From Candidatus Palauibacter denitrificans (GTDB lineage Bacteria > Gemmatimonadota > Gemmatimonadetes > Palauibacterales > Palauibacteraceae), in NCBI GenBank assembly GCA_009841015.1, contig VXMQ01000114.1, positions 1-49,853 on the forward strand: a DNA stretch of 49,853 bases, in the 5' to 3' direction. The notes under the pieces were generated by a model, which was not told the origin of the DNA, did not search any database, and worked only from the letters and a program-made list of their open reading frames with translations. Numbering within the stretch: position 1 is the first letter of the stretch; each line of letters starts with the position of its first letter. Made by a program: the position numbers and the translations under genes. Below are positions 17,790 through 25,296 of this stretch, one piece after another.

Positions 17790-19316
17790 CTACGGCGCGA
17801 CGCACTCGAAGCTGTCTTCCTGCTTCGGGTCTCCGGTGCCGTTGTAGGCGGCGTAGGCCGGCCACGGGCACACGGGCCGCTGCATCTCGACGCCGGACTC
17901 GCCAAACTTCGTCGCGACGAGCCGCTCGGGGGCCTCGTCCTCCTCGACCCACGACTGGATGGCGGCGATCCAGTCCACGAAATCCGGACCCGGGCCGCCG
18001 GCGCAGTGCAGCACGCCGGGCAGCATGAACAGCCGCGTGTAATCGTCCGCCTCGTCGTCGCCCGCGGCCACGCCCTCGTAGTAGTTGATCGTTCCGCTGG
18101 CGGGGATCGCGGAGTCCGACCAGCCGGTCCAGAGGATCAGCTTGCCGCCCGCCGTCTTGAACCCGCTGAGGTCCGTGTCCGTCGCGTTGAGGATCGCGCG
18201 GGCGCGGCGCGTGTCCTCCTCCCACGCGAAGTAGTCGCCGAAGTCGTACGTGGAGTAGTCGAACTCCGGATCGTCGAAGATGATGTACTTGTACATCTGC
18301 GTGCCGAAGGCGTAATGGAGGTTGGGCCCGGCCGGACCCAGCTGCATCTCGCGCCCCGTGACCCAACTCCTCCATCCGGCGGGTTCGGTCTCGCCCCCGA
18401 ACGGGAAGCCGGGGTAGATGTGCCGGTCTCCCGCGCGGGCGCCGCCGTAGATCACCTCCGCGGCCGCCCGCTGTTCGTCGGTCAGTCCCTCGATCGCGGC
18501 GATGTCGATGTCGCACGCCATGGGGTTCGTCATGAACCCGTCCTCGACGCCGTCGTTCCCGTCGCACGCTTCGAGGATCGCAGCTTCGAGGATGGCCGCA
18601 GCCTCGTCCGTGATCACCGGGGTCGCGAGGTCGTTCGGATCGGGATACAGCGCCTGCTGGGTCTGGAGGAAGAAGGCGCCGAGGCCGGGCCAGTCGTAGG
18701 CCGGCGCCCCGGACACGATCCCGTCGAAGTCGTCCGGATAGCGCTGCGACGACACCATCGCCTGGCCCCCGCCGCGCGAGCAGCCGATGAAATAGGAGTA
18801 CTCGATGTCGCGGCCGTAGAAGAGACGGACGATCGTCTTCGCCGTCTCCGCCGTCACGTGCACCGCCCGGTGGCCGAAGTTCACCTCGCGGTCGGGCCGG
18901 TTCAGCGCCCAGCTCGCGTCGATGCCCGGGCCCTGGTGTCCCGTGTCCGTCCCCACCGTGGCGAACCCGCGAGTCAGGACGGAGACCGGCCCCGCGAACT
19001 GGAGCGCCTGGTTCTGGACGCTCCCCACGAACCCGCCGCCGCCGCCCATGAGGAAGCGGCCGTTCCAGTCCTCGGCCAGCGGGAGGAGGAGTTCGAAGTG
19101 GATCTCCTCGTCGATCGTCCCGCGCACGCGGCAGTGCGCCGGGTCGTTCGCGCCGGCCTCGACCTCCGTCACCTCATCGAGGACGAAGCCGCTCCAAGAC
19201 GTGGCAGTCAGTTCGTCGCACGCGAGGGCGGGGACGAGGTCGACGGCGGCCGGGGCGAAGGCAGTCAGGGTGAGGACGGCGGCGGACGAAACCGCGAGGC
19301 GGCGCGTCGGAGTCAT
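17790..19316 (-). CDS. Tannase/feruloyl esterase family alpha/beta hydrolase
   Basis: 508 aa. Signal peptide in residues 1-33 (RRLAVSSAAVLTLTAFAPA). The CS-D-HC signature of the tannase family is complete: C179-S180 in FIGCSRGGGQ, H437-C438 in GVLHCAGG, where a disulphide bridges the catalytic Ser and His, and an Asp in WSDSAIPASG. These enzymes hydrolyse aryl esters such as gallates, ferulates or terephthalate monoesters outside the cell. ATG 19316 is preferred over an in-frame codon at 19346 because the signal peptide then starts correctly. It lies upstream of the molybdenum hydroxylase on the same strand, so both may treat aromatic compounds. Confidence 0.92.
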   Translation of the reverse strand: MTPTRRLAVSSAAVLTLTAFAPAAVDLVPALACDELTATSWSGFVLDEVTEVEAGANDPAHCRVRGTIDEEIHFELLLPLAEDWNGRFLMGGGGGFVGSVQNQALQFAGPVSVLTRGFATVGTDTGHQGPGIDASWALNRPDREVNFGHRAVHVTAETAKTIVRLFYGRDIEYSYFIGCSRGGGQAMVSSQRYPDDFDGIVSGAPAYDWPGLGAFFLQTQQALYPDPNDLATPVITDEAAAILEAAILEACDGNDGVEDGFMTNPMACDIDIAAIEGLTDEQRAAAEVIYGGARAGDRHIYPGFPFGGETEPAGWRSWVTGREMQLGPAGPNLHYAFGTQMYKYIIFDDPEFDYSTYDFGDYFAWEEDTRRARAILNATDTDLSGFKTAGGKLILWTGWSDSAIPASGTINYYEGVAAGDDEADDYTRLFMLPGVLHCAGGPGPDFVDWIAAIQSWVEEDEAPERLVATKFGESGVEMQRPVCPWPAYAAYNGTGDPKQEDSFECVAP

Positions 19317-19422
19317 GTGTCTTCCCCGGGTCGGAGTGTCCAGCAACGCGCACCTCCGAGCGCGACCCTCGGGTCAGGGCTCGGAGGCGCAACCGAGCAG
19401 AGTTACGGTGCCGTCGGGGACG

Positions 19423-19483
19423 CCGGGCCGCAACGGTCCCCGGGCCGCAACGGTCTCCGGGTCGCAACGGTCTCCGGGCCCGG
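19423..19483. repeat. 17-bp tandem repeat, about 3.5 copies
   Basis: The unit CCGGGYCGCAACGGTCY starts at 19423, 19440 and 19457, followed by a partial copy from 19474. It lies between the tannase start and the end of the M56 gene. Confidence 0.7.
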
Positions 19484-19492
19484 AGTCGGGGA

Positions 19493-20959
19493 TCAGTGCG
19501 GCTTGTCGCGCAAGCGCAGGCGGATGTTATGGACCTCCATGTGGGTCCGTAGCATTTGCTCCCACTCGTCGTACGTGATCTCGCCTGCCTCGATGGCCGC
19601 GTGGAGCCGGCGGACCTCCATGGCCAACTCGGCGGCCATCTCATCCGACCTGGACACCAACTCCCCGAGGCGCTCCGCCACGGTCCCCATCCTCAGCCAC
19701 AGATCCCTGGGGACCTCCTCGTTCGTGAATTCGCCCGATTGCAGGCGCTCCCCGAGCTTCTCGCGCGTGATCTCGACCTCACGCCGGAGGCGCTCGAGGC
19801 GCTCGGCCGTTGCGCGGATTCGCGCCTGGGCTTCCGGGTCCAGCTTGAGCGCCTGGAAGATCCCGTCTTTGTCTACGTATCCGAAGCCTGCTTCCGGATC
19901 GACCGCCCATTTCCCCGTGTGGACCCGGTAGGTTCCATCTTCGTCTACATACCTGATCTCCGCTTCCAGACCGTCCGGGTTGATCACTCCCTCCGCGCTG
20001 ACGACGCCCTCCACGCGCGAGGCGCGCTCGGGGTCAACCGGGCTCTGCGGGATCGGGGTGTCGCAGGCCAGGGCGAACAGGCCCAATCCGGCTGCGGCGG
20101 TGAGGAGGGAAGCCCGGATTCGGGGCTTCTTCGTCGCGGTCCTGATCATCATGAGTCTCCTTTCGATTACCGAGGGGCCGCCGCGGATCAGGGCTGGCAC
20201 CGGATCCGGCGTCCGCCGGCACCCTGCGGCGACCGTCAAGAGAAGGCGCGCGTAGCTTCGCGCGGAGGCGCCGCGGTCCAGCACGCGGCGGTCGCAGTCC
20301 CCTTCCACGGCGAGCCGGAGCCGGGCGAGCGACCACCAGACCGCCGGATTCCAGGGCGAGAGCGCCGCGAGAAGCAGCCCCGCCGCCAGGAGCACCGGAT
20401 CGCGCGCCCGCACGTGCTCCCGTTCGTGCAGCACGACCATCTCGAGTTCCTTCTCGCCGAGGCCGAAGGCCCACGACGGAAGGACGATCCGGGACCGGAT
20501 GAGCCCCACGACGGCCGGCCCGAACCGCCTCGAGCGCAGCACTTCCTCTCCGCAGGCGTCCCGGGGCTCCCACGTCGCGCGCAGACGCCGCAGCCGGAGG
20601 CAGATCAGGGCGAAGAGGAGGAGGACGAGGATGGATCCCGCGACCCAGAGGGCCCCGAGGGAGTCCTCGATCCCGATCCCCGCCAGAAAGCTCCGGCCCT
20701 GCGCGGGAAGTGGGGGCGCCGCCGCTCCGAGTTCGTACAGGGTGCCAACGGGGAGGGCGAAGGGTCCGGGACCGCCCGCGGTTGCCGCGGCCGGAAGGAA
20801 TCGGGGAAGAAACGGCGCCAGCGCGCCGACGCCCAGGGCGCCGAGCCAGACCCAACGGGTCGGCCGCCCGTGGGTCCGGAGACCCCGGTCGAGGCACCAT
20901 GCGGCTCCGGCGACGAGGGCCGCGACGATCAGCCCGTACATCATCGTGGCCAGCGTCAT
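19493..20959 (-). CDS. M56 family metallopeptidase, BlaR1/MecR1-like sensor
   Basis: 488 aa. Three or four N-terminal helices, then the zinc-protease motif H178-E-R-E-H182 with downstream ARLRLAVEGDCDRRV supplying the third ligand, as in BlaR1. No penicillin-binding sensor domain. A further helix at about residue 285 (LLTAAAGLGLFALACD) is followed by a periplasmic part containing two similar segments (IRYVDEDGTYR, GYVDKDGIFQ) and a long Arg/Glu-rich coiled coil to the C-terminus. Start overlaps the repressor stop (ATGA). Expected role: sense an envelope signal and inactivate the BlaI-type repressor. The ligand is unknown. Confidence 0.9.
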   Translation of the reverse strand: MTLATMMYGLIVAALVAGAAWCLDRGLRTHGRPTRWVWLGALGVGALAPFLPRFLPAAATAGGPGPFALPVGTLYELGAAAPPLPAQGRSFLAGIGIEDSLGALWVAGSILVLLLFALICLRLRRLRATWEPRDACGEEVLRSRRFGPAVVGLIRSRIVLPSWAFGLGEKELEMVVLHEREHVRARDPVLLAAGLLLAALSPWNPAVWWSLARLRLAVEGDCDRRVLDRGASARSYARLLLTVAAGCRRTPDPVPALIRGGPSVIERRLMMIRTATKKPRIRASLLTAAAGLGLFALACDTPIPQSPVDPERASRVEGVVSAEGVINPDGLEAEIRYVDEDGTYRVHTGKWAVDPEAGFGYVDKDGIFQALKLDPEAQARIRATAERLERLRREVEITREKLGERLQSGEFTNEEVPRDLWLRMGTVAERLGELVSRSDEMAAELAMEVRRLHAAIEAGEITYDEWEQMLRTHMEVHNIRLRLRDKPH

Positions 20960-21330
20960 GACTCGCTCTCCTCCAGTTCATCGAGGATCCGCCGCATGCG
21001 CTCGAGTTCCTCCGGCGACACTTCCCGGGCCGAGATGAGCTGGGCGAGGACGAGTTCCGCCGACCCGCCGAAGATCTTGTCCCGTATCCGGGCCAGAGCC
21101 GTCTCCCCGGCCGTCTCGGACGCGACGAGCGGGAAGTAGCGATACGCCCGGCCCTCCGCTTCGTGCCGGACGGCGCCCTTCTTCTCCAGGATCTGGAGGA
21201 TCTTGAGAACGGTCGTGTAGCCGACCTCGTCCTCGAGCGCGTCCATGACCTCGCTCACGGAGCCGGACCCGCGGCGCCACAGGACGCTCATGATGTCCAG
21301 CTCCCGGTCGCTGAATGTCGGATCCCTCAA
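20956..21330 (-). CDS. BlaI/MecI/CopY family transcriptional repressor
   Basis: 124 aa. Winged-helix with the family-typical opening FSDRELDIMSVLWRRGSGSV and GYTTVLKILQILEKKGAV, then a C-terminal dimerisation region. The start is TTG 21330: the sequence AGGAGGAGGTGAAGCC places a near-perfect ribosome-binding site just upstream, whereas a further TTG at 21363 lies inside the leader. It heads the repressor-M56 operon and probably autoregulates it through the palindromes at 21368 and 21416. Confidence 0.93.
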   Translation of the reverse strand: MRDPTFSDRELDIMSVLWRRGSGSVSEVMDALEDEVGYTTVLKILQILEKKGAVRHEAEGRAYRYFPLVASETAGETALARIRDKIFGGSAELVLAQLISAREVSPEELERMRRILDELEESES

Positions 21331-21367
21331 GGCTTCACCTCCTCCTGGCAACGTCCCGCCCAAGAAT

Positions 21368-21383
21368 TACGAACATCTTCGTA
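21368..21383. promoter_or_regulatory. Putative BlaI-type operator 1
   Basis: Imperfect 16-bp palindrome TACGAACATCTTCGTA, one mismatched pair (cAT/ATc), 38 bp upstream of the repressor start. Confidence 0.6.
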
Positions 21384-21415
21384 CGAAAGGATACGTGGTC
21401 CGGCCCGCCATGTCA

Positions 21416-21429
21416 ACGAAGATCTTCGT
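21416..21429. promoter_or_regulatory. Putative BlaI-type operator 2
   Basis: Perfect 14-bp palindrome ACGAAGATCTTCGT, sharing the core of operator 1 and centred 47 bp from it. It lies between the repressor and the divergent aconitase X gene, so it might control both. Confidence 0.65.
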
Positions 21430-21548
21430 ACGTGCGCCGGCCCTTGTGAATCGGCGCCGACCGACCGAGCCTCCCGGAACGACTCCTGCCTTCGGCAGGA
21501 ACGCCTCCGACGAGGCTGCATCCAACGAGGAGACAACCCGCAGCGGCC

Positions 21549-22889
21549 ATGGACCTGACCCGAGACGAGCGAGCGATCCTCGACGGGAGCCGGGGGGAGA
21601 TTCCCCGCAAGCTCCTCCTCACCATGGTCCGCTTTGGCGAGGCGATGGATGCGGAGCGGCTCGTGCCGGTGGAGGGGCCCGGGCACCTCGTGATTCCGGA
21701 GTCCAAGCCCGGCGTCGGGGCGCGGACGGAGTTTCTCGAGTCGCTCGTCGACGCGGGAGTCCGGGCCGCGCTCCCCTTCACGGCCGATCCGGCCACGATC
21801 CTCAACGAGACGCTGTCGGATCTGACGGACGACCAGCGGCAGCGGCTCGCCCGCGCGTACCCGATGGAGGTGCGCTACCGGGAGGCGCTCACGAAGCTGG
21901 GGCTGCGCGACGCGGGCGGGCTGACCTGCACGCCGTGGTTCGAGGAGGTGGCGAACCGGCCCTCGTACGGCCAGATCGTCGCGTGGGCGGAGTCCTCCGC
22001 GGTGGTGTACGCGAACTCCGTCATCGGCGCGCGCACGCACCGGAATCCCGGAATCATCGATCTCATCTCCAACGTCGTCGGCAAGACGCCGCTCGCGGGC
22101 CTGCTGACGGACGAGGGGCGGCGGGCGAGCTGGCTCGTCGAGGTCGAGGCGGCGGGGCCGATCAACGGCCAGGTGCTCGGCTACCTCGTCGGGCGCGAGG
22201 TCGGCGACGGGATCCCCTGGGTGTCGGGCCTCGCGGACATGCTCAAGGGCGGCGAACACCCGGCGAGCGGGAAGTTCCTGCGCGACTTCGGGACCAACGC
22301 CTCCGTGGGGGGCGGGGTCGGCCTCTTCCACCTGGAAGGCGTCACCGTGGAGGCGAAGCGGTACGGCCGGCGGCTCATCCGCGACGACGCCCGCCGGCTG
22401 ACGATCAACGCGGAGCGGATCGAATCGGTCGGGGCGTCGCTGCGGGCGGACCGCCCGGTCGAGGAGCTGCGGCCGAACAAGGTCCTGCTCGGCTGTCCGC
22501 ACCTCACCTACGACCAGCTCTGCGGGTGGACCGATGCCGTCGAGAGCGAACTCGCGCGCGCCGGACGCGACCGCCTCGCGGTGGAGACGGTCTTCGTCGC
22601 GGCCCCCGACGTGGTGTCCCGCTTCCGGGCCGAACATCCGGGCTTCGCGACCCTCGCCCTCGCGGGAGGACACGTGGGTTCCTTCTGCCTGGAGGCATTC
22701 ATGCAGGACCCGATCCTCGCGCCGGCCTGCGTCGTCACGAACTCTAACAAGCTCCGCTACTACAGCCGCAACGTGTACATGCTCGACGACGAGGCGCTTC
22801 TCCGGGTGATGGTGACGGGCAACGCCGAGGGTGGCGCCGCGCCCTCCACGGGGGCCTTCTCAGGGACCTCCCCCGAGGATCGCGCCTGA
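21549..22889 (+). CDS. Aconitase X catalytic (large) subunit
   Basis: 446 aa. Family AcnX (DUF521): recognisable by SYGQIVAWAESSAVVYANSV, GARTHRNPGIIDL, KVLLGCPHLTYDQL and the C-terminal ITNSNKL-like VVTNSNKLRYYSRN. Bacterial AcnX enzymes dehydrate cis-3-hydroxy-L-proline; archaeal ones act on mevalonate 5-phosphate. The separate small subunit follows with a one-base overlap (TGATG at 22887-22891), as in two-subunit AcnX. No proline racemase or proline reductase gene is next to it, so the substrate is unproven. Divergent from the BlaI operon across a 218-bp region. Confidence 0.9.
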   Translation: MDLTRDERAILDGSRGEIPRKLLLTMVRFGEAMDAERLVPVEGPGHLVIPESKPGVGARTEFLESLVDAGVRAALPFTADPATILNETLSDLTDDQRQRLARAYPMEVRYREALTKLGLRDAGGLTCTPWFEEVANRPSYGQIVAWAESSAVVYANSVIGARTHRNPGIIDLISNVVGKTPLAGLLTDEGRRASWLVEVEAAGPINGQVLGYLVGREVGDGIPWVSGLADMLKGGEHPASGKFLRDFGTNASVGGGVGLFHLEGVTVEAKRYGRRLIRDDARRLTINAERIESVGASLRADRPVEELRPNKVLLGCPHLTYDQLCGWTDAVESELARAGRDRLAVETVFVAAPDVVSRFRAEHPGFATLALAGGHVGSFCLEAFMQDPILAPACVVTNSNKLRYYSRNVYMLDDEALLRVMVTGNAEGGAAPSTGAFSGTSPEDRA

Positions 22890-23326
22890 TGCCCTGCCTC
22901 CAGGGCCGGGCGCTGATCGCCGGCGAGATCGCGGCGCCGGCCGCCGTGTCCCGGGTCGGGTTCAACCCCTTCGCGAGCTTCTGCGACCAGTTCGACGGCG
23001 GGATCGACACGGCGGTGTGCGGGGATCCGCAGAACGCCGAACTCTTCGGCGAGCCGCTCACCGGGCGGATCGTCCTCGCACCCTTCTGCGTGGGCTCGAC
23101 GTCGGCCGGGCCCTGCTGGGAGCGCATGGCGGAACTCGGCCTCGCCCCTGCCGGACTCCTCCTGCCGGGGGACGTGGATCCGCTCACGGCCGGCGGCCTC
23201 ATCCTGGCCGATGTCTGGCTCGACACGCCGATCGTGTGCGTGGACCGGCTGGGGCCCGAACTGCTCGACCGGGTCGAGACGGGCGACGAACTGCGCGTCG
23301 GCCGCGACGGCGTGGTGAGCTGGTAG
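22889..23326 (+). CDS. Aconitase X swivel-domain (small) subunit
   Basis: 145 aa, DUF126 swivel domain. Typical segments: GRALIAGEIAAPAAVSRVGF at the start, FCVGSTSAGPCWERMAELG with the conserved Gly-Ser-Thr motif, and PAGLLLPGDVDPLTAGGLIL. It closes over the large subunit to form the active site of the dehydratase. Translationally coupled to the large subunit. Ends 4 bp before the convergent dehydrogenase-like gene. Confidence 0.92.
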   Translation: MPCLQGRALIAGEIAAPAAVSRVGFNPFASFCDQFDGGIDTAVCGDPQNAELFGEPLTGRIVLAPFCVGSTSAGPCWERMAELGLAPAGLLLPGDVDPLTAGGLILADVWLDTPIVCVDRLGPELLDRVETGDELRVGRDGVVSW

Positions 23327-23329
23327 GCG

Positions 23330-24232
23330 TCAGTCGTCGGAGGCCGTGAGCCAGCCCTCCCGCTCGAAGGCGGGCGACGGATAGGTGTAGAACCCCTTCC
23401 CCGACTTCACGCCCAGTTCCCCGCGCTCGACCATCCGGTCGAGGAAGCCGGGCGGCTTGTCCGATGGGTCTCCGGAGGCCTTGTAGTACACGTTCTCGAT
23501 GTCGCGCACGACGTCGAGTCCGACCACGTCCATGAGTCCGCACGGCCCCACCGGCGTGCCCCAGTCGAGCATCCACGCCCGGTCGATCTCTTCCGCGCTC
23601 AGGTAGCCGCCGGCGATCAGGTGCAGCGACTCCTTCTTGATGGCGCGCCAGATCCGGTTCGTGGGATAGCCCTGGATCTCGCGGCGGGCGACGATCGGCA
23701 CGAGGCCGAGGCCGCGCAGGAACCGCTTTGCCGCGTCGGTCGTCGCGGGGTCGGTGCCGGGGTGTCCCATGACCTCGACCTTGAGGTCCTCCGGCGGGCC
23801 GAAGTTCATGTTCGTGAATCGCCCGGGGCGGCCCGTCGACTCCGCCATCCACGAGCCCGGCAGTGAAGAGGTGTTGGAGGCGATGAAAGCCTCCGCCGGC
23901 GCCGCCGCGCCGATCTGCCCGAGGACGACGCGTTTCAGTTCCAGGTCTTCGTGGACCGTCTCGATCACCCAGTCCGCCTCCCGGACACAGTCCTCGATAT
24001 CCCGGCACGCCTCCACGAGCCCATGTCTCGCACCGGCCTGGGGCCCGTCCCCTTCGTCCGCGGTCTCGAGCAGCGCGCGCACGGCAACCAGCGCCCCGGC
24101 GAGCGCCTCTTCCGAGATGTCGTGCAGCCGCGCGCGCACCCCCCGCGCCGCGCAGCCGTAGGCGATCCGCCGTCCCATCGTCCCCGCGCCGATGATGGCT
24201 ACGACCCTTGCGACGCGCTCCGTGCCGGACAT
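23330..24232 (-). CDS. 3-hydroxyacyl-CoA dehydrogenase family protein with altered catalytic His
   Basis: 300 aa from ATG 24232. NAD-binding Rossmann motif VVAIIGAGTMGRRIAYG at the N-terminus, ADWVIETVHEDLELK, SNTSSL, and the C-terminal domain ending in LGVKSGKGFYTYP. In this family (3-hydroxybutyryl-CoA, carnitine and gulonate dehydrogenases) the catalytic His lies in HFFNP or HPFNP. Here the segment reads FTNMNFGPPEDLKVEVM, with Asn in that place and the paired Glu kept. Activity may be altered. Divergent from the BKACE gene, with 100 bp between starts; the pairing resembles carnitine-degradation loci. Confidence 0.88.
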   Translation of the reverse strand: MSGTERVARVVAIIGAGTMGRRIAYGCAARGVRARLHDISEEALAGALVAVRALLETADEGDGPQAGARHGLVEACRDIEDCVREADWVIETVHEDLELKRVVLGQIGAAAPAEAFIASNTSSLPGSWMAESTGRPGRFTNMNFGPPEDLKVEVMGHPGTDPATTDAAKRFLRGLGLVPIVARREIQGYPTNRIWRAIKKESLHLIAGGYLSAEEIDRAWMLDWGTPVGPCGLMDVVGLDVVRDIENVYYKASGDPSDKPPGFLDRMVERGELGVKSGKGFYTYPSPAFEREGWLTASDD

Positions 24233-24332
24233 GGCATCCTCTTGTGAATCGGTGTCAGATGGCCAAGGCTCCCGGAGGACCGGGAACAGCCTCCCGAGAC
24301 GAACACAGCCTTCACAGCCCTCCGAGGAGCAG

Positions 24333-25292
24333 ATGACCACGACCTGGAACTACGGCGACCCCTACGCCTACATGGACAGGGTCGCCGGCGGCATGCCCCC
24401 CGTCATCATCTGTCTGGCCGCGAACGGCGGCATTCAGGGGAAAGAGTATAACCACGCCCTCCCGGAGACGTCCGAGGAGCTCGCCGAATCCGTCGGCGAG
24501 GCGTACGACGCGGGCGCCTCGATGGTGCACATCCACGCCCGCAACCCCGAGACGCTGTGGAAGGGGGCGACGACGACGGAGGTGTGGCTCGAGGCGAACC
24601 GCCGCCTGCGCGAGCGCTGCCCCGAGATCATCATCAACAACACGACGGGCGGCGACCTGTGGATGGACGATGAACAGCGCCTGTCGTGCCTCGACGCCAA
24701 CCCCGAGGTCGCGTCGCTAAACCTCGCCCCGGACATGGGCAAGTTCAAACTCAAGCCGCGCGGGGAGGAGTACACGCACCCCCGCCCCGCGATCGACTTC
24801 GACGACTGCACGCCTTTTTCCTACAAGCAGATCGCGCACTTCGCGGCGGAGATGAGGGCGCGCGGCATCAAGCCCGAACTCGAGACCTACCACCCCGGCT
24901 GCGGGTGGGTGATCCGGGATCTGATGGCGCAGGGCCTCATCGAGCCGCCGTACTGGGTACAGACCGTGATGGGCTACCAGACGTCGAGCTGGCCGACCGT
25001 CGACAACGTGGTGAACATGGTCCGCGAGTTCCCCAAGGGTTCCGTGTGGCTGTGCTCCGGCATCGGGCCGCACCAACTGCCGATGACCACGCTCGCCACC
25101 CTCATGGGAGGACATGTCCGCGTCGGCCTTGAGGACAACATCTACTACCGCCGCAGCGAGAAGGTGGCGAGCAACCGCCAGCTCGTGGAGCGCGCCGTCC
25201 GGATCGCGCACGAGCTGAACCGCGAGGTCGCCACGCCCGCGCAGGCGCGCGAAATGCTTGGGCTCCCCCCGACCCCGTCACAGTACGGCTGA
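24333..25292 (+). CDS. BKACE (DUF849) beta-keto acid cleavage enzyme
   Basis: 319 aa; ATG 24333 follows GAGGAGC. TIM-barrel family that cleaves a beta-keto acid with acetyl-CoA to give acetoacetate (or acetoacetyl-CoA) and a new CoA ester or amine product. The zinc motif is H66-I-H68 in MVHIHARNPE; IIINNTTGG and VRVGLEDNIYY are also conserved. Known substrates include 3-keto-5-aminohexanoate and dehydrocarnitine. The divergent 3-hydroxyacyl-CoA-DH-like gene would make the keto acid, and the next gene, 4 bp downstream, is a transporter. The substrate class is inferred from context only. Confidence 0.93.
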   Translation: MTTTWNYGDPYAYMDRVAGGMPPVIICLAANGGIQGKEYNHALPETSEELAESVGEAYDAGASMVHIHARNPETLWKGATTTEVWLEANRRLRERCPEIIINNTTGGDLWMDDEQRLSCLDANPEVASLNLAPDMGKFKLKPRGEEYTHPRPAIDFDDCTPFSYKQIAHFAAEMRARGIKPELETYHPGCGWVIRDLMAQGLIEPPYWVQTVMGYQTSSWPTVDNVVNMVREFPKGSVWLCSGIGPHQLPMTTLATLMGGHVRVGLEDNIYYRRSEKVASNRQLVERAVRIAHELNREVATPAQAREMLGLPPTPSQYG

Positions 25293-25296
25293 ACCC

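Noticed and set aside
19493..21330. Beta-lactam sensing bla operon
   Set aside because: The M56 protein lacks the penicillin-binding sensor domain and no beta-lactamase gene is adjacent.
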